Positions 17,301 to 25,161 of a stretch of 34,275 nucleotides of DNA are shown in pieces. The notes under the pieces are model-generated. The model was not told where the DNA came from and ran no database searches. It was given only the letters and a program-made list of their open reading frames with translations. This DNA is from Bacteroidetes bacterium GWF2_35_48 (GTDB lineage Bacteria > Bacteroidota > Bacteroidia > Bacteroidales > GWF2-35-48), in contig MEOG01000048.1 of NCBI GenBank assembly GCA_001769125.1, forward strand, positions 1 through 34,275, given 5' to 3'. The first letter of the stretch is position 1, and every line of letters begins with the position of its first letter. The translations under genes were made by a program, and so were the position numbers.

Positions 17301-19796
17301 GCTTGTTGTTGCAGCAGGTGTAAGCGTTAAGGTATAGGGGCTTTGAGTAATTCCTGAAATTGTATAGGGACTTGTACCATCGCTGTAAACAACATCCCAG
17401 GGACCAGTTCCTGTTAAAGAAATATCGGTTGAAGCAGAAGTGCCCTCGCAAATGGACTCTGTTTCATTCATTGCTGCTGTTGGTAACGCAAAATAATTAA
17501 TACTTACTGAAGATGTTTCAGAAGAGCTGCAAGCGCCGTCAGACAATGTATTAACGGTATATGTTTCGTTTCCGGTTGGCGTAACATTAATGGTAAATGG
17601 GTTATCGGTAATATTCATATAGACTGTTGTTCCTGTTGAAGATACAAGATTAAATGTCCAGGGGCTTGTTCCTGTAAAATTTACATTTAAAACTGTTGAA
17701 TTGCCGGCGCAAATATTTGTGCTTGTTGCAGAAATGCTTGCAGTTGGCGGGGCTACAATATTTACAACAATTTCTCCTCTTGCGCTTTCGCAGGTATTGA
17801 TTGTTTGTGAAACAAAGTATGATGTAGCTCCAATGGCTGATGTTACCGGAGTTGGCGCTGTAGCCGAACCTGTTCCCCCTGTTGATGTTGTATACCATAA
17901 TAAATTGCTGCCGGTCGCTGTAAGCGCATTTGCTGTTGAATTTACGCAATATGCTACAGGGCTGGTAACTGTAGGTGCAGAAGGCGTAGCATTTATAATT
18001 ACATCAATTTGTGTCCTGTCACTTTCTGTACTATTGACAGTCTGAGAAACATAATAAGACGTTGTCCCGGGAGTTGTTGTTGTGGGAATAGGAGCAGTAG
18101 CACTTCCTGTACCTCCTGTTGGAACGGTGTACCATAATAAATTACTTCCTGTTGCTGTAAGTGCAGTTGCTGTTACTCCCTGACAATATGTAACAGGAGT
18201 CGTTGCTGTGGGAGGATCTACTGTAACATTGGGATTTTGAACTTCTACTCCTACTAATGGCATAGAGGACGTTAAATTATACCAATCCCATACGCCACTA
18301 ACCTGAATGTAAACTTCACTGAAGCCAAAATCTCCCGGATACTGTCCGTCTGCGAGAAGCCAGACTGTATCTACTCCTGCTGTAATATTCATTTCAATTG
18401 TGGCGGTTAAAATAGCTGTACCTGTTACATTGTAAGGAGCAGTCAAAGGAATTGTTATTGCTTCAATGTTTCCATAAGTTGTAGTTGGAGCATAGTTTGA
18501 TGTTGATGCTACTTCTGTTCGTACACCTGTGTTTAAATCCATACTGTATAAGCGGCCGGTAATAGTAGGACTGCCGGATTTACCATACAGAAAAACTGTA
18601 ATTCCATTCACAACATCATTATTTAAAAAGTGATAATCTGCCCCGAATTCATAACCTGTTGCGCCCGCAACCCCTGATCCTGTAAAGCTGTATGAAGTCA
18701 AATAACTTGTTATTTCACCACCTCTCAAGTACAATGTAGTATCTGTTGAAAAGTATACAGAATCTGTATTATTCAGCGGAGTTTCATCTGTTTGAGTTTG
18801 TGTTACTGTAAGTCTCACTCCATAATCCGTAGGAACAGTTGAAACCATGCTGATATCTGCAGTTAGTGTATCTGTAATACTAGAAGCAAATGAAGCAGTA
18901 GGATTGTTGTCTCCTGTAGATGAAGTATAAGCATTATTATTTACATTTGCTGTTAATGTAACATTCGTTTGAGCATCGGTACCTACATTAGAAATAGAAG
19001 ATGTAAAATAAACTTCTCCAAGCTGAGAAATCGGAGTAATAGAATAATGGCTCATACCATAGAAGTCAGCATAAACTTTGTTAATTATAATATCATTGGT
19101 AGCCAAAACAACATCAGCTTCAGGTCCGGTTACATTATCTATGAACAATGCAAATCCACCCCAGTCACTAACAGCTCTAAAACGAACTTGTACGCTACCA
19201 CCATTGTAAGCAGATAAGTCAACAGTAAAAGTTGTTGGTGTTTCAACAACTCCAGCTGTATTATGACCTGTTATACCTGTTAATACATTTGTAGTACTAG
19301 TTGTCCAATTAGTACCATCAGTAGAAAATTCAATATATAATGCCATTCCTCCAGCAATCCAACTTGGTTCACCATAATAAATTTCCATTATCTCGTAACT
19401 TAAAGTAATATTACCAGCTACAGGGTGAAGAACAGGTGTAATCATAGAACCTACATTACCAGCGTCATAGTTTGGAATATCTGCAAATGCAAATAAGCCA
19501 TCACCATACGCTGACGGATCAATGTTAGAAGTGCTTGCACTACCAATCCAATAGCCTGTAGCAGGATTAACCGACCAGCCTGCAGGAGGGAAAATATTAA
19601 ATGATTCGCTTAAATTTGCTGTAATGTTTTTTGTAGTCTGTATAGGCGCGGGTTTTATTTCGCCTTTTTTCTTAAATAGACAAGTGTTAACCTGTTTTTT
19701 TGGCAAGTTTACTTTTTTCAATGTCTGTGCAGAAACAAGACTGACAAGAAAAAATGTAAACGCAATCATTAAGCTTAGAAACGTAAAATTTTTCAT
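14382..19796 (-). CDS. Large T9SS-secreted Ig-repeat protein
   Basis: The 1804-residue product has a signal peptide (about 1-23, ending SLVSAQ). A jelly-roll ('choice-of-anchor J'-like) domain at about 65-230 follows, with ESFNIFPPAGW and WGGFALFIDNV. Two Ig-like domains of the CQGVTATALTATG...WYTVPTGGTG type sit near 525-670. Several further Ig/PKD-like modules lead to seven tandem modules of about 78 residues between about 1019 and 1570, each with (S/T/N/F)YQWY-type cores, GDYTVEV and a Cys near the end. The last ~80 residues (from about 1725) are a T9SS type A sorting domain: IDIYPNPNQG, LLDIIGK, DGTYFVRI and the end VVKQIILQK. The protein is therefore exported, moved through the type IX system and probably fixed to the surface, with an adhesive role inferred from the modules. 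A terminator follows at 14333. Confidence 0.92.
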   Translation of the reverse strand: MKNFTFLSLMIAFTFFLVSLVSAQTLKKVNLPKKQVNTCLFKKKGEIKPAPIQTTKNITANLSESFNIFPPAGWSVNPATGYWIGSASTSNIDPSAYGDGLFAFADIPNYDAGNVGSMITPVLHPVAGNITLSYEIMEIYYGEPSWIAGGMALYIEFSTDGTNWTTSTTNVLTGITGHNTAGVVETPTTFTVDLSAYNGGSVQVRFRAVSDWGGFALFIDNVTGPEADVVLATNDIIINKVYADFYGMSHYSITPISQLGEVYFTSSISNVGTDAQTNVTLTANVNNNAYTSSTGDNNPTASFASSITDTLTADISMVSTVPTDYGVRLTVTQTQTDETPLNNTDSVYFSTDTTLYLRGGEITSYLTSYSFTGSGVAGATGYEFGADYHFLNNDVVNGITVFLYGKSGSPTITGRLYSMDLNTGVRTEVASTSNYAPTTTYGNIEAITIPLTAPYNVTGTAILTATIEMNITAGVDTVWLLADGQYPGDFGFSEVYIQVSGVWDWYNLTSSMPLVGVEVQNPNVTVDPPTATTPVTYCQGVTATALTATGSNLLWYTVPTGGTGSATAPIPTTTTPGTTSYYVSQTVNSTESDRTQIDVIINATPSAPTVTSPVAYCVNSTANALTATGSNLLWYTTSTGGTGSATAPTPVTSAIGATSYFVSQTINTCESARGEIVVNIVAPPTASISATSTNICAGNSTVLNVNFTGTSPWTFNLVSSTGTTVYMNITDNPFTINVTPTGNETYTVNTLSDGACSSSETSSVSINYFALPTAAMNETESICEGTSASTDISLTGTGPWDVVYSDGTSPYTISGITQSPYTLTLTPAATTSYTLTSVTANTCTGTASGTYTVTINTYPVVSLVSETAPTVCGATDGAISVTDNVAWTYTWSNFQTTSSITNLSAGTYVVSVTNNDCETTFSHTLSDPGATVNIASSAAANIICAGESVIFTATGTSSGTYEFFINSVSQGSINHPLNTFTTSQLANGDVVYVEAVEGACTSVSSNITTTVNPTPAPIITYGTSASFCAGGSINLSTNETGTSFQWYVDASPITGATTNLYDANTAGSYTVEVTNAGNCTGTSSPVVVTVNLLPVASITAAANTFCEGDSVLLSTNAGAGLNYQWYSGTTAINSATANEYYVTVAGDYSVEITDANLCENTSTTETLSMNAQSVINITAIGSTTICGSETVLLVATENSNYSYQWYNGLIPIGAATNDSLVVNTSGDYTVEITDGNSCANLSNSITVSASGTAVATITPAGSTTFCDGESVQLDANTGAGFSYQWYLDGNAINGATTGSLTAETQGDYTVEVTENGCTAVSTVQTITINALPNVTVTADGNLSFCQGGSVILTATNDVSFTYQWYEGTTLITVETNNTYSANASGSYSVEVTGANTCVATTIPVVVTVTAIPTATATPVGSTSICAGESVQINATTGANLTYQWYLDNTPINGETSVSINASIEGNYTVEVSENNCSATSTAVTVTVSNLPVVTISAGGTTTFCEGGSVTLSATSDPSYSYQWYNGTTAISGAISETYSVDESGDFTVEVMNANNCSNSSSAITITVNDIPVLTIADPAPVCATTVDITSQAVILVNTGDMTFFYSDTVGTVVSNPAAIAVSGTYYILSINSCGTAEAEVEVVINTIPVINLGADTTICPSGSLVLDAGNAGASYLWTGGSTSQTLAVNGSALDVGIYSYSVTVTNGTCQGTDAIVITVDPCLDITETNKISIDIYPNPNQGMISIAGAKGQTIELLDIIGKVVMVEKINNSMHQMNLTQLSDGTYFVRIKESKQVVKQIILQK

Positions 19797-19865
19797 AGTA
19801 TATAAATTTTAGGGTTATACGAAGCGGTAAAATTAAACATAATTTACTTTATTGCAATTCTATTT

Positions 19866-19999
19866 TTACAATACTCTAATGTCAATACAAACAAGAGTTT
19901 GCATGTGGCGCAGATATAATCTTCCGTTTGCAACAACAGGTACTGTCCATGCATGATTGCTTACGTTTTCAAGCTTCCGACAGCAACAACATTTTCCTC
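19866..19999 (-). pseudogene. Decayed 3' end of a PQQ-like beta-propeller gene
   Basis: On the minus strand two frames give EENVVAVGSLK and then ENVSNHAWTVPVVANGRLYL followed by RHMQTLVCIDI and a stop at 19868-19866. The second part has the closing-blade pattern (HPV-ANGRLYLR---L-C-DI) of PQQ-binding-like beta-propeller proteins. The two parts are joined only through a frameshift near 19970, and no start or upstream blades are present. It lies in the 219-bp gap after uvrC. I read it as the remnant of a gene mostly deleted here. Confidence 0.55.
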
Positions 20000-20015
20000 A
20001 ATTCACATAACGTTT

Positions 20016-21785
20016 TTATTTAAAAAAAACATTTGCAATTTCTGCCTTTGCTTTTCCAATAACATTTCCCAATTCTTCTAATGAAGCGGCTTTGATGTTT
20101 TCAATGGTTTTAAAATGATCGAATAATTTTTGTTTTATTTTGGGTCCGATTCCTTTAATTTCATCCAGTTCAGAAACAATAAAAGCTTTGGAGCGCTTGT
20201 CTCTGTGGAATGATATTCCAAAACGATGTGCCTCATTTCTGAGTTGCTGTATAAGTTTTAATGATTCTGAATTTTTGTTCAGATATAAAGGAATGGAATC
20301 ATCCGGGAAATATATTTCTTCTAATTTTTTTGCAATGCCTACAATTGCTATTTTTCCTCTCATTTTAAGTTTTTCGAGACTGTTTACTGCTGCGCTTAAT
20401 TGTCCTTTTCCTCCATCTATAATTATTAGCTGAGGTAAAGATTTTTGTTCTTCTAAAAGCCTTTTGTAGCGTCTGAAAACAATTTCTTCCATTGAAGAAA
20501 AATCATCAGAACCAACAACTGATTTGATATTAAAATGCCTGTAATCTCTTTTGCTTGGTCTTGAATTTTTAAATACTACACAAGCAGCTACAGGATTTGT
20601 TCCCTGAATGTTTGAATTGTCGAAACATTCAATGTGTATGGGTAATTCAACAAGTCGCAAATCTTTTTTTAAAGTTTCAAGTACGCGTTGTATTTTTTCA
20701 TGAGGATTTATTTTTTCAAGTTGCAGCAATTTTTCTTTCTGATAATATTTTGCATTGCGCCAGGACAGGTCGAGCAGCTTTTTTTTATCGCCACGTTGCG
20801 GTATGGTAAAAGATATTTTATCAAGCGAAAAATCCGGATCAAAAGGAACCAGTACTTCTGTTGAGACACTGTCGAAACGATTTCTTAGTTCAACGATAGC
20901 CATTGAAAGCAAATCTTCTTTTGTTTCTTCAATGCGTTTTTTCAGTTCAATCGTGTGGCTTTGAATAATAGCGCCACTCATAACTTTCATAAAATTCACA
21001 TACGCCACATTTTCATCATCAATAAAAGAAAAAACATCAATGTTGTTTAAGGAAGCATTAACAACGGTGGAGCGACTTTGAAATTTCTCCAGCACTTCTA
21101 TACGCTCTTTTACCTGCTGCGCTGATTCATATTTATATTCTTCTGCATATTGATTCATCATTTTTTTCAGATAAATAGTTACAGAATGCAGATTTCCTTT
21201 AATAATATTTTTTATCTCCTCAATGGTTTGCAGGTATTCTTCTTCCTGCTGATTTCCCACACAGGGACCCTTGCAGTTCCCTACATGATATTCCAAACAG
21301 ACTCTGAATTTTTTTTGTTCAATATTTTCTCGCGTAAGTTTAAGATTGCAGTTGCGTAGATGATATAGTTGCTTTATAAGTTCAAGAAGAGTTTTCATCG
21401 CATAAACAGAGCCATAAGGACCAAAATATTCTGACCCGTCTTTAATAAGAGTGCGGGTTGGAAATACTCTTGGAAAATGTTCTTTTTTGATACAAATCCA
21501 GGGATAGGTTTTATCGTCTTTCAGCATCACGTTGTATCGTGGCTGATGTTTTTTTATCAGACTGTTCTCAAGAAGTAGTGCCTCTGTTTCTGTATCAACC
21601 ACAATGTGTCTGATGGTTTCTATTTTCCCTACTAAAATTCTAATCTTGCCTGTATCGTGATTTTTATTGAAATAAGAAGAAACACGCCGTTTCAGATTTT
21701 TTGCTTTCCCGATATAGAGTAACTGATCATTGCTATCATAGAATTGATACACGCCCGGAAGCTCTGGTAGAATGGAAAGAAGCAA
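20016..21785 (-). CDS. uvrC: Excinuclease ABC subunit C
   Basis: UvrC makes the two incisions around DNA lesions in nucleotide excision repair together with UvrA and UvrB. The 589-residue protein has the GIY-YIG nuclease (GVY at 11-13, YIG at 24-26). Four cysteines (146, 163, 171, 175) could hold the Fe-S cluster. A UVR motif lies at about 200-235, and an RNase H-like nuclease with Asp389 (ECFDNSNIQG), Asp457 (IIDGGKGQ) and His520 (RNEAHRFGISFHR). A C-terminal helix-hairpin-helix (DEIKGIGPKIKQKL) follows. All catalytic residues expected are present. No in-frame ATG lies upstream of PELPGVY; the start given is a TTG, and a CTG at 21812 is the alternative. It follows the 11-bp repeat array. Confidence 0.94.
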   Translation of the reverse strand: MLLSILPELPGVYQFYDSNDQLLYIGKAKNLKRRVSSYFNKNHDTGKIRILVGKIETIRHIVVDTETEALLLENSLIKKHQPRYNVMLKDDKTYPWICIKKEHFPRVFPTRTLIKDGSEYFGPYGSVYAMKTLLELIKQLYHLRNCNLKLTRENIEQKKFRVCLEYHVGNCKGPCVGNQQEEEYLQTIEEIKNIIKGNLHSVTIYLKKMMNQYAEEYKYESAQQVKERIEVLEKFQSRSTVVNASLNNIDVFSFIDDENVAYVNFMKVMSGAIIQSHTIELKKRIEETKEDLLSMAIVELRNRFDSVSTEVLVPFDPDFSLDKISFTIPQRGDKKKLLDLSWRNAKYYQKEKLLQLEKINPHEKIQRVLETLKKDLRLVELPIHIECFDNSNIQGTNPVAACVVFKNSRPSKRDYRHFNIKSVVGSDDFSSMEEIVFRRYKRLLEEQKSLPQLIIIDGGKGQLSAAVNSLEKLKMRGKIAIVGIAKKLEEIYFPDDSIPLYLNKNSESLKLIQQLRNEAHRFGISFHRDKRSKAFIVSELDEIKGIGPKIKQKLFDHFKTIENIKAASLEELGNVIGKAKAEIANVFFK

Positions 21786-21837
21786 TGTTATATGATCGTT
21801 ATTTGAAGACAGATTATTATTTTTTAGAACTACGTTA

Positions 21838-22044
21838 GATATTCAATAGTGCTACAATAGATGCTCGGTAGATGGACAATTGCTTCTTCGGTAGATGGAC
21901 AATAGTGCTACGATAGACTTACAATTGTTTCTTCGATAGATGTACAATTGTATTCCTATCGAACACCTATTGAATTCCTATTGTACACCTATTGAATTCC
22001 AATTGAATATCTATTGTACACCTATTGTATTCCTATTGTACATC
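21838..22044. repeat. Inverted array of degenerate 11-bp units
   Basis: The right half (from about 21946 to 22044) is a plus-strand tandem of 11-bp units such as TATTGTACACC, TATTGAATTCC, TATCGAACACC and TATTGTACATC, about nine in all. The left half (21838-21950) contains about ten units of the same consensus, TAT(T/C)G(T/A)AnnnC, on the minus strand, two of them 12 bp long. The halves meet at the palindrome CAATTG (21945-21950). The DNA or its RNA could fold into a long imperfect hairpin with arms of about 100 bp. It fills the gap between the M1 peptidase stop and uvrC, both on the minus strand. It does not have the repeat-spacer form of a CRISPR array. Confidence 0.85.
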
Positions 22045-22051
22045 ATTTTTT

Positions 22052-24376
22052 TCACTGAAGAACAAGTTTTTTAACAGAAATTTTTTCTTTGCCTTCATAA
22101 ACAGTAACAAAATATTCTCCTTTTATGTGTGTGCGTGAATCCCAAACAATTTTATTATTGCCCTTACTTATGTTTTGAATATAAATGATTTTTCCCATAG
22201 AATTTGTGATTTCAATTTTTCCTGTTTTTTTGATTTCATATTCAATTGTTACCTGACTGTCAGTGGGGTTTGGATAAACGTTAAGATGCATTGTGCCCTC
22301 AGTATTGCTTTCAAGAGAAGATATCCAGCTATAGGTAGCAAGTGCGTATTCTCCTTTGTAAAGCGTGTCAACAGTGAGAAACCCAACGTATGCATTTCCG
22401 GTTTTTGTAAATTTTGTTCTTCTCCATTCACGGGAGGAATTTTCGCGGAAGAATATAACAATAGAATCAGTAGTATTAATTAAAAGTTCATGGTCTAATT
22501 GCGTAGATGGGGTTGCATTATAGGAAAACTTTCCCTTTGCAAGAAATCCGTCAGATAAAATACCATCAACTTTATAATACCTGTTTGGTGAAAGCGTATA
22601 TGAAGGGTGGGGCGTTTTGAATCCATCGGGAGCAACCCAGTTGTGCTCAATTCTTAAAAAAGCAGAATCGGGTAAATTTGAAACAATGGCAGTAAAATAG
22701 GCCTTGTCGAATGCATACGTGCCGGTAGTTTTAATAACTTTATAATTATCAACGGTTGCATCGGCTGTTTTTTCTTCCAGATCGGCCATTACGGCTACAG
22801 GATAAAATGGCAAACTAAATACGGCATTTCCGGTTTCACCATTAAAAGAAATTACGCGACTTGTCTGCTGCCATGCAGAATCCATGAATGTTATTTCAAA
22901 TTTATTTGAATTTGCAAATTGAGTGACGCCTTTTAATCGTTGACGAACATAAATATTCACATCAAAATTTTGTCCTGCCGGCGTTACAATGAAAGAATCA
23001 ATTGAGTAATGCGTGAAACCCGGAGAAAAAACAAAAAAATCAAAAAAGTCCGTCAAATCTACACCTGTATGCTGTGAAAGAAAGTCCCGCATCTGAATAC
23101 TTGAAATATTATTATATGCAAACGAATCAAGCATCGCTTTTACAGCAGAAAAAAACAAAGAATCTCCAAGATAATTTTCCAGAGTATGCACTACATTTGC
23201 TCCTTTTTGGTAAACGGTAGAGCAATAGGTCATATCTAAAGGCAATCCGTATACCGCCCTGTATCCACTATCTTCAACATGAAGGTAACGAACAACCTCT
23301 GCATGCCTTGCGCGAACATGACTTTTAAAAGCATCGTGTCCGGTTACATGTTTTCTGAAAATTTCTTCACAATAAGTTGCCCATCCCTCGTTTATCCACA
23401 TATCTGAATCAGTTTTACATGTTATCAGGTTGCCGAACCAGTGGTGTGAAAGTTCATGCGCTAAAAGTTCTTCATAATATAAAGTGTTATCAATGCAGGC
23501 ATTCGGATAAGCAATATTTGTGGCATGCTCCATGGCACCGCTGTTAAAGGGCACTCCGACATAACCCACACGTTCCCACCGGTAGGGTCCAAAACAATCT
23601 TCATAAGCAGCAAGAATATTATTCAGATTAATAAATGAATTTTTTGCTTTAGTCGTGTCTGCCGGACGCACATGAAGGTATGTGGGAATATTTGCCTGAA
23701 TCCCGTTGAATGTGTCAATGACAGCAGCATAATCGCCAACTGCAACAGATGTAAGATAGGTCGGAATAGAATTATTAAGTTTCCAGTGATAGGTTTTTGA
23801 CAGGGTGTCATTATTTGTAACAGATTGCAGTGTTCCACCGCAAACAGCATATTTGTCGAAGGGCGTGATGATATACAAATCATACAGTGCACGATCAACA
23901 AAATCATCTACGCAAGGAAACCAAGTTCTGCCATAGCAATGGGGGTAATCTGCAAAGCCCACACCCAGATTATAAGCTCCTCCGCTGTAAAAATAAAATC
24001 CACCCCAACCGGAAGGATCTGTAACCGGATGCCCGTGATAAAAGACAGTTACCAAAAATGTATCGTTTGCAGAAAAACCTGAAGTCTGAATTTTCAACAA
24101 CGTATCATTGTACGTATAATTTACATCAGAAGAATTAATTTTTACTGAATCAACATTCAATTTTAGTAAATCAAGACAAAATACATCAAGATTGTTAATT
24201 TTTGAAGCAATTCTCAGCTCCGTATTTCCAGAAATTTGCTGATTGATGTAATCTTCAAAATTCAGTGTAATTTTATAATGCAGAACATCTATTGAATCAC
24301 TGTGCAGCTTCGTATTCGCAATCATACTGATATTGAACAGAAGGACTGTTAAAAGAGGCAAAAATATTTTTTTCAT
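22052..24376 (-). CDS. Exported M1-family aminopeptidase with T9SS tail
   Basis: The 774-residue product (ATG at 24376) starts with a signal peptide (MKKIFLPLLTVLLFNISMIA). The M1 N-terminal beta domain follows, then the exopeptidase motif as GAMEH (usual form GAMEN), and the zinc site HELSH with His307, Glu308 and His311. The third ligand is Glu330 in WINEGWATY, exactly 18 residues after the second His. The last ~75 residues form a T9SS type A sorting domain (LNVYPNPTDSQ, ITNSMGKIIY, GEYFVTVYEG, KKLVLQ). It is a secreted metallo-aminopeptidase, presumably feeding peptide uptake. The frame extends 17 codons upstream, but the promoter lies there, so the shorter start is chosen. Confidence 0.94.
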   Translation of the reverse strand: MKKIFLPLLTVLLFNISMIANTKLHSDSIDVLHYKITLNFEDYINQQISGNTELRIASKINNLDVFCLDLLKLNVDSVKINSSDVNYTYNDTLLKIQTSGFSANDTFLVTVFYHGHPVTDPSGWGGFYFYSGGAYNLGVGFADYPHCYGRTWFPCVDDFVDRALYDLYIITPFDKYAVCGGTLQSVTNNDTLSKTYHWKLNNSIPTYLTSVAVGDYAAVIDTFNGIQANIPTYLHVRPADTTKAKNSFINLNNILAAYEDCFGPYRWERVGYVGVPFNSGAMEHATNIAYPNACIDNTLYYEELLAHELSHHWFGNLITCKTDSDMWINEGWATYCEEIFRKHVTGHDAFKSHVRARHAEVVRYLHVEDSGYRAVYGLPLDMTYCSTVYQKGANVVHTLENYLGDSLFFSAVKAMLDSFAYNNISSIQMRDFLSQHTGVDLTDFFDFFVFSPGFTHYSIDSFIVTPAGQNFDVNIYVRQRLKGVTQFANSNKFEITFMDSAWQQTSRVISFNGETGNAVFSLPFYPVAVMADLEEKTADATVDNYKVIKTTGTYAFDKAYFTAIVSNLPDSAFLRIEHNWVAPDGFKTPHPSYTLSPNRYYKVDGILSDGFLAKGKFSYNATPSTQLDHELLINTTDSIVIFFRENSSREWRRTKFTKTGNAYVGFLTVDTLYKGEYALATYSWISSLESNTEGTMHLNVYPNPTDSQVTIEYEIKKTGKIEITNSMGKIIYIQNISKGNNKIVWDSRTHIKGEYFVTVYEGKEKISVKKLVLQ

Positions 24377-24396
24377 AACAACAAAAATTAAAAAAT

Positions 24397-24428
24397 GCAA
24401 GATAGGAATAATGGAGAAGAAGAACAAA
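24397..24428 (-). promoter_or_regulatory. Promoter of the M1 aminopeptidase gene
   Basis: On the minus strand TTTG (24428-24425), a 20-bp spacer and TATCTTGC (24404-24397) follow the Bacteroidota -33/-7 layout; the -7 box lacks one T of TAnnTTTG. The ATG is 20 bp downstream. Confidence 0.4.
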
Positions 24429-24536
24429 TTTTTATATCTTTACAGTCTCGTTTTTTGAAAACAATTTATGAAATTACCATACAACCTTATGTAAATATAA
24501 CAATTTTCGGAGCAAGCATAACAAAAAAAGAAAACA

Positions 24537-24955
24537 ATGCGAAACAAACGATTAAAATTAAGTGCTGTATTTTTGCTTGGACTTGGATTAACAGGACTAC
24601 AGGCACGGGAAAATATTTACACCACGGGTGGTAATTCATCCGGCAGCGGAGGTTCTGTAAGCTATTCCGTTGGTCAGCTTACCTGCCAAACCCACGTCCC
24701 GAGTGGGAAGCCGAACGTACAAGTTGGAGCAGTAATAATTCTGCCGGAGCTTTTGCCTCTCCGCTTAAATTGTCCGTGGCAGACTACCGCAGCAACAGCA
24801 ATGGTTCGCTCTACAGTGTGGATTCCATCGGCGGCTATGGATCAAGTACCGTGGATGATACCGACTCGCAGTGCTTGTTCTTCATCGACAGCACTGCCAG
24901 CATGAGCATCGGCTACCGGGCGACCGGAAACTCTGTACGTTGCCTTAAGGATTAA
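24537..24955 (+). pseudogene. Out-of-frame chimera: T9SS-type N-terminus joined to a FISUMP domain
   Basis: The ATG at 24537 opens a frame with a signal peptide (LKLSAVFLLGLGLTGLQA) and TGGNSSGSGGSVSYSVGQ, the usual N-terminus of a family of small secreted Bacteroidota proteins. After about 24680 that frame becomes non-homologous and stops at 24905. From about 24690 another frame gives LPNPRPEWEAERTSWSSNNS, then GSLYSVDSIGGYGSSTVDD, and ends SVRCLKD at 24955. This is the C-terminal half of a Fibrobacter succinogenes major paralogous (FISUMP) domain, where the family expects RLPTEAEWEAER. The two parts meet out of frame near 24685, so no intact FISUMP protein can be made. The FISUMP part is visibly richer in G+C than its surroundings, suggesting transfer or recombination between paralogs. 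Confidence 0.7.
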
Positions 24956-24964
24956 GAGAGTAAA

Positions 24965-25013
24965 GAGTAGAAAGGTAGCAACGCAGTTGCTTTAAAAGCT
25001 TTCTACTTTTTTT
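24965..25013 (+). terminator. Rho-independent terminator after the FISUMP chimera
   Basis: Outer arms AGTAGAAAG (24966-24974) and CTTTCTACT (24999-25007) enclose a second stem AGCAAC (24977-24982) / GTTGCT (24986-24991). TTTTTTT follows at 25007-25013. It begins 10 bp after the stop at 24955. Confidence 0.85.
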
Positions 25014-25060
25014 CTTTATAAATATCACGATTGAATTGGATTTTTTACATTTTGCATCAT

Positions 25061-25144
25061 TTATTGATTTGGAAATTTCGCATTTTATTTCATTTATTGG
25101 TTTGGATTATTTATATTTGCAGTTGGTTATTGATTTGGAAATTT
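25061..25144 (+). repeat. Three direct repeats at 33-bp spacing upstream of the ATPase gene
   Basis: TTATTGATTTGGAAATTT occurs at 25061-25078 and identically at 25127-25144, with a diverged copy TTATTGGTTTGGATTATT at 25094-25111. The starts are exactly 33 bp apart, about three helical turns. The last copy ends 17 bp before the ATG of the ATPase, and the -7 box lies between the second and third copies. They could be an operator array. Confidence 0.75.
25112..25119 (+). promoter_or_regulatory. -7 box of the AAA_14 ATPase gene
   Basis: TATATTTG is an exact TAnnTTTG match 42 bp before the ATG at 25162, placed between two of the 33-bp-spaced repeats. A protein bound to those repeats would cover the promoter. 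Confidence 0.45.
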
Positions 25145-25161
25145 AATAATTCTATAAAAAA

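Noticed and set aside
17701-18045. Plus-strand frame of 114 codons inside the Ig-repeat gene
   Set aside because: It is antisense to conserved Ig modules, its composition follows their repeats, and there is no start context or similarity.
20140-20433. Plus-strand frame of 97 codons opposite uvrC
   Set aside because: Antisense to the conserved nuclease domain, with no family features.
21838-22044. Possible CRISPR array
   Set aside because: The units are 11-12 bp, degenerate, contiguous and inverted in the two halves; there are no unique spacers of constant length and no cas genes.
24537-24905. Intact 122-residue secreted protein
   Set aside because: After about 50 residues the frame loses family resemblance, while the other frame reads a well-kept FISUMP domain. 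The long frame is the by-product of an out-of-frame join.
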